DNA from: Rodentolepis nana
Lineage: Eukaryota > Platyhelminthes > Cestoda > Cyclophyllidea > Hymenolepididae
Direction: 5' to 3'
Assembly: GCA_900617975.1 (NCBI GenBank)
Contig: UZAE01000112.1
Span: 1-36,866 of the forward strand
DNA: 36,866 bases
Part shown: positions 20,395 to 30,100 of the stretch, piece after piece
Layout: each line of letters starts with the position of its first letter
Numbering within the stretch: the first letter of the stretch is position 1
The notes under the pieces: generated by a model
What the model was told of the DNA's origin: nothing
The model's input: the letters and a program-made list of their open reading frames with translations, nothing else
Database searches by the model: none
Made by a program: the position numbers and the translations under genes

Positions 20395-20940
20395 GATTCA
20401 ATTACGTATGTTGCGGACACGATTGCGCCAACACAATAAGACCTATAACACCGACAGTCAGCATGCTATGTTCTACAGTATCGAAAAGTGCATCAGCACA
20501 GCCCTTTGAACCAAAGGTGGATTCATTGAAGAATGGAGATCTCAAACCTGCTGCGGGTAATAATTGCATAGTGTTTGTTCATCAGGTATACAACAACTCA
20601 TAGTCGGGTGCGTCCAATCATTCAGTGCACTTATCCCATAGAAGTTTAACTATGGACTCTCGTTATTTGAATGTCACTTTAGGGCAGCCTGAAGCTTCAA
20701 TATAATTCTCACTTGCTCATTTATGTGGGTCGACTGGATAATGTTGCAAGACATTAGAGAAATGATTGTTTACAAATTTCACCAGTATAAGAGAGATGAT
20801 TACGATAACTTCAAACTCGCTTTATCTCTTAAAATATTTACTAAGAATGTGGCAACAAAATAGGCAAACTACAGCTGGAATTAATCCACGGCGTAGTTTA
20901 ATAACTCCATAACTACTAATGAAGATAATGGTTAAAACGA
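20395..20940 (-). pseudogene. Tetraspanin pseudogene, relative of the 4186-5021 gene
   Basis: Minus-strand sequence aligns by eye with the 4186-5021 gene from TM2 (VLTIIFISSYGVIKLRRGLI) through TM3, the exon-4 segment (VKFVNNHFSNVLQHYPVDPH in one frame) and the EC2 exon to the last exon (GCADALFDTVEHSMLTVGVI). Damage is plain: CCG has become FYG, the splice donor after exon 4 is altered (CTAAAG), frames shift, TM4 has a deletion (GLIVLAQSCPQ), and exon 1 plus part of exon 2 are missing. Flanking sequence near 20985 still resembles the upstream flank of the intact gene. Confidence 0.85.
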
Positions 20941-20949
20941 TTGGTCAGG

Positions 20950-21868
20950 TGTTTCTCTGTCGCCCAGTCGATTATGTAAAAAGTGCTTTAATTTTGCAAC
21001 ATTGACATCATGGAATTTCACTTTTACACTAAATAAAGCATATCAAAAATACTACTTTTAACAGAGTGTTGATAAAGTATTTGCTTTCTTTGCTATACGG
21101 TTGCTAACCAATGTACTATTCACAACTCTTACTCCTTCGTCCCCTCCGTAATGTGATGCTTGCATTGTTGAACAATTGGCTTTTTTTACCACAATTGGAA
21201 ACGAATCGACTCATGTTTTCTCAAATCTCAAATATCGTATTTTTTTATTCATTGAGGTAAAGATATTGTGGGAATGAATATTGGAGTAATTTAAGGCATG
21301 CTCTAACGCTTAACGTGATACAAAAATATTGTATTTTCTAGAGATATTTTTAATTCATATTTGTAATTAGGCTAATGACATTTAAACAATGAGCCTGCAA
21401 CTGATGGAAATTTTCTTGTTGTATACTTTTTACATTAGTGATCTCGCTTGGGCGTAAATATGCCTTAAACTCAGATGCATTTATCCTTTGACCTGAAACT
21501 GATGTGTTCTGCGGTTTTGTATGGAAAACCGAATAAGTTTCATCAATAATTTCAATGGATGAAAGAAATTTGTCAGGTTAGTGAATTTTAGGGAAAAATA
21601 TTTAGTAGGCCTCACTTCTAGCATCTTGGAAACTAGTACTGGACTTCCTTTCCCCAATTATCCTTGTTAATACAGTTTAATGCCCCTCATATTTGCAGAA
21701 GGACCATTTCCCTTCACACGATGTTTCCCAAATTGAGGAGTAAAATAATTTCTGTGGGTCTGTTATTCAATATACGAAGCGTTCGCCACCATGATTGACT
21801 TCCTAGAAGAAGGATAATAGTGTTTTCTTACACTTGACATAAAAATCATATTATGTTGACCAGAAAAT
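20950..21868. other. Non-coding stretch
   Basis: No supportable gene or repeat beyond the short flank similarity near 20985. Confidence 0.4.
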
Positions 21869-21881
21869 ACTTCTGAATCTG
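21869..21881. repeat. Target-site duplication, left (ACTTCTGAATCTG)
   Basis: Matches 22211-22223 (ACTTCTTAATCTG) at 12 of 13 positions and ends directly before G1 of the ribozyme head at 21882. Confidence 0.88.
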
Positions 21882-21953
21882 GGGGTGTACGATAGACTTA
21901 CCTCCACGTGGTGCACCCTGGGCAACGCATACTCATACGGCAAAAAAGTCTAT
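21882..21953 (+). ncRNA. HDV-like ribozyme, copy 6
   Basis: 72 nt. P1 GGGGUGU/GCACCCU (seven pairs including G1.U and U.G), P2 AUAGACUU/AAGUCUAU (eight pairs), P3 ACC/GGU with L3 UCCACGU, then GGGCAAC, P4 CGCAU-ACUC-AUACG with one C.A mismatch, and J4/2 GGCAAAA. All nucleotides of the expected active core are present. G1 coincides with the first element base after the target duplication. Confidence 0.9.
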
Positions 21954-22210
21954 CAATGGGCAGTTGACTTCTGACTTCAAACTACCATCACCCCAGTCCA
22001 CGTCATATTCGACTACTTCCATAGTACTCATCTCACCTTTTCTCTACCTTTGTGTCTATCTCTTTTACATCTTTGAAACACTCTTCTATTCCCGCCCCCT
22101 CCGACTTTTTTTCATTTTGACGTTCTTTCCCCTCTGTGAAGCCTGAAGTCAACTACAGGGCTAATGATAACTATCAAAATGACTGCCATTTGATATAAAT
22201 AAATAAATAA
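21882..22210 (+). mobile_element. Ribozyme-headed short retroelement, copy 6 (best preserved)
   Basis: 329 bp between 13-bp duplications (one mismatch). It has the full ribozyme head, the body with CTCACCTTTTCTCTACCTTTG, GAAGCCTGAAGTCAACTA, a GACTGCCATTTGATATAAAT end and an AAATAAATAA tail. It has no coding capacity; a 60-codon frame at 21964 is a by-product. The simple tail and target duplications point to target-primed reverse transcription by a LINE. Confidence 0.94.
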
Positions 22211-22273
22211 ACTTCTTAATCTGAGTAACTACTTGTGGATTCATGAATTTGAGATAATCTTAGCCAAGATGAT

Positions 22274-22609
22274 TGTGGGACACGTCATAACTTAACGCTT
22301 CATCGCATTCACACGCCAGAAATGGGAGGTGCTGTCGTAAAACACTGTGCAGGCCACCGTACTATCAGTAGCCAATCAGAAGCCTCCGTTCGTTTTACCC
22401 AATTCGCCATGCTGATCATGACTAAGCTCCCCGCGTGTACGCTTAACCCAAAATATCCTCACTGAATGAACCTGTTCCGTATTATTCGTCTGTTTCCTCT
22501 ATAGCTTGGCTATAGCTTAGCTAGTTCTGGGAGTCTAGCTGGATGTAGGAGAATCGACCACAGAGAGTTCTGAGTCAGTCAGGCTTTACTAGTGTAGCAA
22601 TTTGCTACA
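22274..22609 (+). mobile_element. Solo LTR, complete
   Basis: 336 bp from TGTGGGACACG to GCAATTTGCTACA (TG...CA ends). Flanks are TGAT (22270-22273) and TAAT (22610-22613), an imperfect 4-bp duplication. Internal landmarks: TGAATGAACCTG where other copies have the AATAAA-like signal, CTTGGCTATAGCTTAGC and CAGAGAGTTCTGAGTCAGTC. No internal retrotransposon coding sequence lies beside it. Confidence 0.87.
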
Positions 22610-23311
22610 TAATCGAATTAATTTGAAGAAGAGGTATTTGAAGTTGCAGAATGTCATATAAATACACATAGATGTGTAGATTCAAATATAGCATCTTTGT
22701 CTGTGCGCATGACCACTAAGAATTAATAAGGAGAAATAATAGAAATTTTCAACCCATTTTCCTTAAGTTGTGCCATTTTTTGTAAGGATGATTTTGTGCA
22801 ACTATTTCCAAAAAGTTAAGTTTAAAAGCATGTCGATGGTGTTAATGGGAGAAAACTTATCATGCTGAAGCAAATTTATCTCATCGTCAAAGTTTAGTCA
22901 TTATTTTTAATTGTTATATTAGTTAATTTTGGCGAATTTCGGTTTAGAAAGCCATTTATTGCAATTCTGAAAAATTAACTATTTAGAGGTCTCTTGACGA
23001 GGAATGATCATGCAACAAAAGGGGCATATTTTTATTCGCGGTAATGGTAAATTGTACAACCTATCAAATGCAATTATACAACAGAGGAACCCGAAAAAGC
23101 TAAATCTACGTATTTACTTCATAGGAAACATCTCTTCAAGTTCTTAAGATACAAATTTGTACACTGAATAAACATAATCCAGTAGAATATAGCAGCTCTA
23201 TCAATAAATTATGGGAAAATTTTTTGGATGAATTTTTTTAATTAGTTAATTTAATTGCTTACAAAGTATCGATAAAGTTTTATTAAATTCATCTTCGTAG
23301 TTGGAGAATTG
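22610..23311. other. Non-coding stretch
   Basis: AT-rich; nothing recognised between two LTR copies. Confidence 0.4.
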
Positions 23312-23475
23312 TGTAGCGAATTGCTACGCTAGTAAAGCCTGACCGACTCAGAAATCTCTATGGCAGTTTCTCCAACATCTAGCTAGACTCCCAGAACAAG
23401 CTAAGCTATAGCCCAGCTATAAGGGAAATAGACGTGTAGCACGGAATATGTTTATTCAGTACGTATATTGATAGC
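23312..23475 (-). mobile_element. LTR fragment
   Basis: Read on the minus strand this is the latter half of the LTR, from near GTACTGAATAAACATATTCC to GCAATTCGCTACA. The first half (TGTGGGACACG side) is missing. On the plus strand it starts TGTAGCGAATTGCTACGC and carries AATCTCTATGGCAG. Confidence 0.83.
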
Positions 23476-25819
23476 GAAGTGTAATGTTGGCAAAGCGATT
23501 AGTTATCAGATAAAGCTGGCATAATTTGCATGAACATTAATAGCTAAATATTTCTGAGTAGTATTCTATAGCAGGATTTCTATTTGGTCATTAATGAAGT
23601 GTCCCACAATTGAAGCATCCCATGACACGAAAAGAGCGATTTAAAACTGGGCAATGAATGACCAATTTAACACAACCGATTTAAAGTAATTAAAGTGGGA
23701 ATTACTGTGTGCATGTTTATTTGAACAGAAAATGTCAGTGGTTTGGCCAGTCATGATTAACAAAATGTGACATCATTTTATACCATGAAATCAATCTCGT
23801 GAAATGTAATATGATGAATCACTTTCTGCTCTAAACAAAATGTGAAGTGTTTGAATTATCCTACATTATACACAACAAAACAGTATGATAGGTTACGTTG
23901 CATTTTACATTTCGTGTGACGAGGTCAGCGTAGTGAAGTCTTTCCAGGTGAATACTCTCTGTCTCCTATTTCCAAGCATATTAGACATGTCAGTAATGTT
24001 AGCACACTGATGTTACCTGCAAGAAGGAAAAGATTCAGTCTTGATAATTCTATGATCTAGAAAATATGCATTTAAACTCATTTGTGGCCCTTGTGGGAGA
24101 GAATGTGTTTGTGAGTCATACTTGGGCCAAAAGTAACCCGCATTCCTACATTTCCAGAAATACCACTTAAAGAAGCCCCATAGGTGAACAAATTTTAACT
24201 TTGACTTTTACATTGGTAACAACCGATGATGACTATAAGATTATCTATCCGTAAAGCTATTATAATTTGATAGAAATCAAATGCTTGTTTAAGCTTGTTG
24301 ACTAGATGGTCTTAATGAGATATTAAATTTGAATACTAAACAGTTAAACAAAGAATGAGCATTAATCCGAAAGAGACTAAATTTTATAAATGCTGAGGTT
24401 GATGATCATGATGTATTATACACCAACTCCCTTCTATTCACCAAAAATTACTTTGTGGCCAATCCATTAAGTATTTCAGCAGAAATATTGTTGTTTGCAT
24501 GTGATGTGTGCGACTAAAGTAACATCATGTAATCGCGAATTAAATCATTTAATGCCACGCAGAGGGCGAATCTCACATTCATTGAATCAGCGTTCTGTGG
24601 AAAATAAGTGAGAGGGATTTTTTAAACTGTCTTTAATTTGATGTACTGAACAGAAATTATACAAATCAGCTTGCAAAATAATGGGGATAGACTATGTTAT
24701 AGATCAAAAGGTTAAGCGGGATTAATTCATATTCGAAATTCCAGGAAAGCTGCACTTTCAAAGAACCATTTTTCCACATTTTAGATTCATCTCTCATTAT
24801 CACCTCCAATTCGCATTTAATTGTAAACAACAGCCGATCGATGGACTACGTTTAGAAGAAAGCGAAATTGCTGTTTAATATAAATCTTGATTACCAGGAA
24901 AGAATCAAAAATAATATAAATACTAACTTTTTAAAGTAGAGCGGTGCCTGTATAAGCAAACGGTATTTTAGCACAAACTGGGAGAAATACCTGCTTTTTA
25001 ATCAATTTATAAAACATTTATTCAAGCGTAAGCATTTCTACTGGGCGTTGAGTGGCAGATCAATAATTTTGATGAACGAGGTAAATTATATCAGCGACAT
25101 AAAATCATTTTGTTTTTAACTCTGCAGGAGAATTGGCGTCAATATAATTTTTTTTCACTTTTAAAACTTTCCGATATTCAATTCCTTTGCCCACTAAATG
25201 TTTGTTGAGCAGAATAAAAGGAATGCGTATTTGGTTGTGGAGGAAATTGGTTGTTGGATTGTCCTCATTTATTTGGTTTTTGACACCAATGAGTTGACCG
25301 ATTTGAAGCACTCAATATGCTACAAAGCTCAGCTTTGCTACAAATTAATTCCATCTTAGCTATATATTTGGAACAATTTAACCATTTCAATTTGAATAAA
25401 TAAGGAATTATGGTAAACTGGTATAAACATTTCGAAAAAAACTGAGCTTTTTAGATTGCTCTGAAGTTAGGTTAGGTGGTTTAATTAGTGTTTACTTGCA
25501 CAAAAGAGGAAATCGAAAGCTTTCACGTAATTGAGATATAAAAGGACTATTAATAAAGTTGGGAAACACTGAAAATTGCACGAGTACATATGACGTAATA
25601 AACGATTCACCTGAAGAGCAAAATAATCGAGAGTGGGATAGATGTGGCACTAAGTTTTTAATATTAAGTGACTTTAATGAAAGTAGTGGCCAATTAGAAA
25701 TTGCAATAAATTAAATATCACTGCCACTTATGTTTTATTGGAGAAGTTTAAGTCGCTTAAAATACATTTTGACTGTAATACTTCGCAAACTATCAGTTTC
25801 ATCAAAACTTTCTTTCGCT
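23476..25819. other. Long non-coding stretch
   Basis: AT-rich. I find no gene, RNA or repeat that can be supported; short frames, such as one at 25105-25311, have no recognisable features. Confidence 0.4.
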
Positions 25820-26671
25820 ATGGGGTTAACTGAGAACTGTTTAAGAATAATGCTTATTGTGTTCAACAGTGTCGTATTTGTAAGTTGTCAACTTGAAATA
25901 TTCTAGTGAAACTAAGTTTACAGGCGCTGTTATGGCCGGCTTTGGAATATTCCTTCTGGTTGAATCACGTTCGTTCGGTTTTACTGGATCGGCTAATCTA
26001 ATACCCATCTTCGTCACCATCGTCGGATTTCTTGTACTAGGCATCGCATTCATGGGTTGCTGTGGAGCCATTAGTCTCAACCGTTGCTTACTACTTTCGG
26101 TAGGATAAAATTTGATACTTTAATGATGATTTGCTCCTCTAGTTCTCTATTGCAATTGGCATAATTATAGTGGCGGAAATAGTTGGAGGTGTTTTGCTCG
26201 TTATCTACAGATCCAAGGTAATACTTTGAATGCATTATTGATTGCGCATATATTTAGTTCAAAGAAGGTCTTGGTAAATACCTCAAAGAGGCAATAAGAA
26301 ATGTTGAAAATGCTACAAATCCAAGTGCGGGGAAAGCCTTTAAGAAATTACAAGATAAAGTATTGCATTTTTATTGATGCTGTTAATACAATTTAGTTTG
26401 AGTGTTGTGGAGCTAATGGACCAGAAGACTGGCAAAATCCAAGTCAAGGTTGCTGTAAATCGGGTGAATCAGCGTGCGAAAATTACCCTAGAGAAGTTTG
26501 TTTAGTGTCTTCCTTTATGCCTCTTTCTTATTTGTTTAGGGTTGCATTAAAGTAATTCACGAATGGTTAAAGAAAAATTTACTTGCTGTTGGCACAGTGA
26601 TCCTAGTTCTTTCCGTTCTTGAAGTCGGAGCTATCACAGCCGCTTGTTGCCTTTACAGGCAGTTGGACTAA
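25820..26671 (+). CDS. Tetraspanin, six exons, intact (216 aa)
   Basis: Exons: 25820-25879, 25917-26099, 26143-26217, 26258-26359, 26397-26495 and 26540-26671 (20, 61, 25, 34, 33 and 43 codons, then TAA). Introns are 37, 43, 40, 37 and 44 nt, all GT...AG and phase 0. Starts MGLTENCLRIMLIVFNSVVF (TM1), exon 2 FTGAVMAGFGIFLLVESRSF, then TM2 (FVTIVGFLVLGIAFMGCCGA); TM3 is FSIAIGIIIVAEIVGGVLLV. EC2 has FECCGANGPEDW, GCCKS, SACENY and the exon-6 GC, six cysteines in all. TM4 is LLAVGTVILVLSVLEVGAIT, with tail CCLYRQLD. The acceptor ACTAAG for exon 2 was chosen over the upstream TTCTAG because it keeps phase 0 and the 61-codon length. Closest relatives in the window are the genes at 11264 and 8518, on the opposite strand. 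Confidence 0.93.
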
Positions 26672-27112
26672 GTTCGGAATTGCCGCTTATTCACTTTAAT
26701 GAATTCCATATACTGGGTCATCTACCATCACATATAAAGAGCCAAAATGACTTCTTCGTTGCAGTTTTTTTCCAACTTCATCAACAACATCTTTAATATA
26801 TCCGGTTTCAGTAATATTAAAGCCAAAATATAACTTGTTTTCTAAGTCAACTAAAATTTCTTTTGGCTGCTAGGTGAAAGTGATATCGTAATATTATTAC
26901 AGCCGTATGAGTGTTCAATTCAACCTCAACTAATTTTTGTTTTGAGCAGGCATAACACTGAAGATGGGTGTATTATCAAATAGAACAAAAAATCAATAGT
27001 TACAAATGGGGAGAGATATGTTTACAAATTGAGATGTAGTTACTGGAGGTTAGAGAGACTGAAATGAGTAAAGTTAAAGTAGATGTGTGAAACTGAGGCA
27101 TGTCTTTAGGGC
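26672..27112. other. Non-coding stretch
   Basis: Downstream region of the tetraspanin gene at 25820; no canonical AATAAA is obvious on the plus strand. Confidence 0.35.
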
Positions 27113-27118
27113 TTTATT
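27113..27118 (-). promoter_or_regulatory. Candidate polyadenylation signal AATAAA
   Basis: AATAAA on the minus strand about 135 nt past the stop of the candidate terminal exon 27253-27512, the same kind of spacing as at two tetraspanin genes in the window. Confidence 0.3.
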
Positions 27119-27252
27119 TATGAGAAAATACAATTTACTTAGAGTGATAAAAGTGGAAAGTCATTACCCATAATCTTCATCATCGAACGTCTTTGAACAT
27201 ATCAATATTCAGTAATTGAAAAAAGTGTGTAGGAACAAAACGCAATGGTTTC

Positions 27253-27512
27253 TTACAAGTAATTACAGTCCAATCTCTTTGATAGTCGGTCGCTCGGCAT
27301 GTCATCGTCAAATACATCACCATTAGGCAACTCAAGTATTTGTGCTTCACGTTCTCCACGCACACTTTGGATTGATGGACAAATTAAGCGGTATCGAGCA
27401 CAAATAGATGGTCTCTTAATAGGTACATCTAATTTTATTAAAGCTCTTAACACAACCCCTATGTTCACAATCAGGGTAATTTGCAATGAAATTGCGCTTA
27501 TGGCATTCTTTT
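27253..27512 (-). CDS. Candidate terminal exon of an unrecognised membrane protein
   Basis: On the minus strand a pyrimidine-rich tract ending TTCATCAAG could be an acceptor. It is followed by an open frame with a hydrophobic segment (AISAISLQITLIVNIGVVLRAL), then a basic stretch (KLDVPIKRPSICARYRLICP) and an acidic tail (QILELPNGDVFDDDMPSDRL), ending LDCNYL and a stop at 27253-27255. The biased, low-repeat composition and the AATAAA downstream make it more convincing than other frames. I do not recognise the family and cannot place upstream exons confidently. It could still be a chance frame. Confidence 0.35.
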
Positions 27513-27585
27513 CACTTGATGAAGGAAAAAGTAAGAAATATGAAATTTTGTCATTGATTAGAAATTTTACATCGTAACCAATCAC

Positions 27586-28484
27586 ATTTCGTCATCGGTA
27601 TTGGATATCTTACCAGTCAAAATTACCTTTTCAAAATGAAGGAATACGAAAAAGAGAGAAATTGAATAGAAATGAGCGGTGCAGGTAAAGGATTCAGCAT
27701 GAGGATTTAATATTGCTCGAAAGTTAGAAAATGACAGAATGAGGAGGCATAAAAGTGCCTGACGGCAGTTTGAGAAAGAGAGTAAACAATTGCACTGCAA
27801 TAATGAATACTTCGTATTAAATAATTGGCTATTCCAATTGATTTGTCTTTTATTAATCCCCACACAAGCGCTTATTTCGGTCCGCCTACAGCTATAACCT
27901 TTCAGAACGTTGTTGAGGTTGCAAACTTGACCGCCGTATGGCAATTTCCACTCTTTAAAACGGTAGTATTTAAATGGGGTACAGAACTTGGGTGCAAACC
28001 TAATGAAAAATTATTGCTTAGTGCCAAACGTAATTAGATTCGTATTAAATGGCTTGAGTTTAAAATAAATTTATGTTATCTCCTTGAATACGGTAATCAT
28101 TTCTTACATTTGTTTTAATTTCCAGTTGATTGACTATATAGACGATTCGATATTATATGATCCTACGCGCTAGTTATAACCTCTTTTATATTCAAATTTC
28201 CATTATGTGAAAAATTTAACTGGATTAAATATTGCAAAAAATAAATCAAATTTGAAGGAATAAACGAAAGGGTACGGTAGTTATCGAGATATTCGAGGTT
28301 TTTTTTCCTGAAATAGAAGTAGTATTTCATATTGTCAACTCCTCTACTGCTTTTACGGTTATCAGAACAATTAAATGATTGCATGGTAGCCATTTTACAA
28401 TTTTTTGTCCAACACTTTAGTAAATAAAACCATTCTCATTCCTCGTTCGTCTTATGAATCAATTTTAAAAGTCAGTAAATAACT
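27586..28484. other. Non-coding or unresolved stretch
   Basis: A 120-codon minus-strand frame at 27582-27944 lies upstream of the candidate exon and might hold another exon, but it shows no domain and no clean splice pair. Confidence 0.3.
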
Positions 28485-28819
28485 TGTAGCGGATTGCTAC
28501 TTTATTAAAGCCTGACTAACTCAGAAATCTCTATGACAGATTCTCCTACATCTAGCTAGACTCCCAGAACCAGCTAAGATATAGCCCACCTATAAAGGAA
28601 ACAGACGTGTAGCACGGAACACGTTTATTCAGTACGGGTATTGCGGATAAAGTATGTACACGCAGGGAGCTACTCATGATCAGGATGGGGGATTAGGTTA
28701 AACAGAGGTAGATGATTGGTCACTGTTTGTACGGTCACTGCACACAGAGTTGTACGGCCGCACCTCCAACCCTGGCATGCAGGCATACGATAACGCACAA
28801 AGCGATAACGTGTCCCACA
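28485..28819 (-). mobile_element. Solo LTR, complete, with 4-bp duplication
   Basis: 335 bp; on the plus strand it runs from TGTAGCGGATTGCTAC to CGTGTCCCACA. AACT flanks both sides (28481-28484 and 28820-28823), a perfect 4-bp target duplication as expected of many Gypsy-type elements. On the minus strand it carries TGAATAAACGTGTTCC, a possible polyadenylation signal. On the plus strand CTATAAAGG looks like a TATA box, so the transcriptional orientation of the family is unsettled. No internal coding region remains. Confidence 0.92.
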
Positions 28820-29756
28820 AACTAATCATTGATATTAAATTATGAGGCGGTTGAAGCTGCCTTCTTATTCTATAAAACTAACTAAATCTACAATATTCAA
28901 TTGGTAAAGTTGATTTAGGTAAAAACAGTAGATCAAAATCTACAAGCGCTTTATAATAGTTGGCAGTATTTTCATCTTAAAAGTGCGCTTATAAATTTGC
29001 ATTCATGTATTTTTAAGCACTTTTATATGATAAATAATCTCAAATTGGTATTTAAATGGCAGCAGATCTAGTAATTAATTCTAAACACAGACGAATGATC
29101 TGCTCAAGTTATTAGAAGACAACGGACTTCTTGTGTGTCACCGTTATCATCTATCCCCTCATCAATTTAGACTAAATGGGCAAATTAATTTGAAATAAGT
29201 GATAATTTGAAAACAAACAACCGTTGAACTGGGACAACTCAATGATTGGAAATGCAAATGACCATTTCAGTATTGCCTCACAAACTGAATCTATTATGAG
29301 GATTTATTCAACTGCGATCTTCTCGAAGTTAAAATGCCTTATATTTACGATTTTTTATTCGTTTTCACTTGCTTTTTGGTCCCCGATCCACACATTCCAA
29401 TTCCTCTTTGGCCATAATTTGACCATAGGTACTGTTGCCAAGCGATTATTTGTTTTCTGAAGTAAAGAAAACACTTCCCGTGCCAAATAAACTCTAACTG
29501 ATTCAGAGCATCTGATTGGAAGCTCAATTAGCAGCAAATATCTACTTGAAACCGAGTGGTAAAAGTATTTGACCTCATCTTCTAGTATCCACCACTCCTT
29601 CGATCCCACCAATCCATGGAAATCTCTTTATAAATACCCATCTGGCTGTTCGCTTAACGCCTATCCACTGGCATGGACCACTGTATCGCTTATTCTCAAT
29701 AAATTTCAACACTTCGCTTCCTCCAATTTAACCTATGTAAGCTTTATGTGGCAAGT
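28820..29756. other. Unresolved stretch with short open frames
   Basis: Frames of 60-94 codons overlap on both strands at 29224-29750, with base composition richer in C than the surroundings. A TATAAATA at about 29628 and a CTATGTAAGC donor-like site at about 29734 were noted, but no coherent gene could be built. Confidence 0.3.
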
Positions 29757-29766
29757 TCACACCAGA

Positions 29767-30092
29767 TATTATTTATCTCAAATGACAGGCGTTTCGATAG
29801 ATATCATCAGCCCTTTAGGTGACTACGTGCTTCACAGAGAGAACGAGGACTAGCAAAGTGACAAAAAGTTGTGAGAAGGGACAGCATAATGATTAACAGA
29901 TGTGTAGGAGACAGACAGACACAAAGGCATAGAAAAGGTAAGCTGAATACTGTGGAAGGGGTCGAATATGATGTACAGTGGGGTCATGGTAGTTGAAAGT
30001 CAGAAGTCACCTGCCGATTAATAGACTATTTTGCCATATGAGCATGCGTCGCTTAGAGTGCATCACGTGGAGGTAAGTCTGTCGCGCACCTC
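29767..30092 (-). mobile_element. Ribozyme-headed short retroelement, copy 7
   Basis: Minus-strand copy between TCACACCAGA (29757-29766) and TCACACCAGA (30091-30100); the duplication is 8-10 bp depending on where the element begins. The tail side reads GATAAATAAT on the minus strand. The body keeps GTGAAGCACGTAGTCACCTA and the CT-rich centre. Confidence 0.9.
30021..30092 (-). ncRNA. HDV-like ribozyme, copy 7 (decayed)
   Basis: 72 nt with P2 still largely paired and GGCAAAA present, but P1 begins GAGGUGC, P3 has a mismatch (ACC/GAU), and the GGGCAAC stretch has become AAGCGAC, removing the GG needed for P1.1. Probably inactive. Confidence 0.75.
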
Positions 30093-30100
30093 ACACCAGA

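Noticed and set aside
28485..28819. Possibility that the 336-bp repeats are hammerhead retrozymes
   Set aside because: I find no CUGAUGA...GAAA hammerhead core in either strand; TGT...ACA ends and a 4-bp duplication fit a solo LTR better.
29224..29853. Overlapping frames of 60-94 codons on both strands
   Set aside because: The frames compete with one another, none shows a recognisable domain, and the last runs into the tail of retroelement copy 7.
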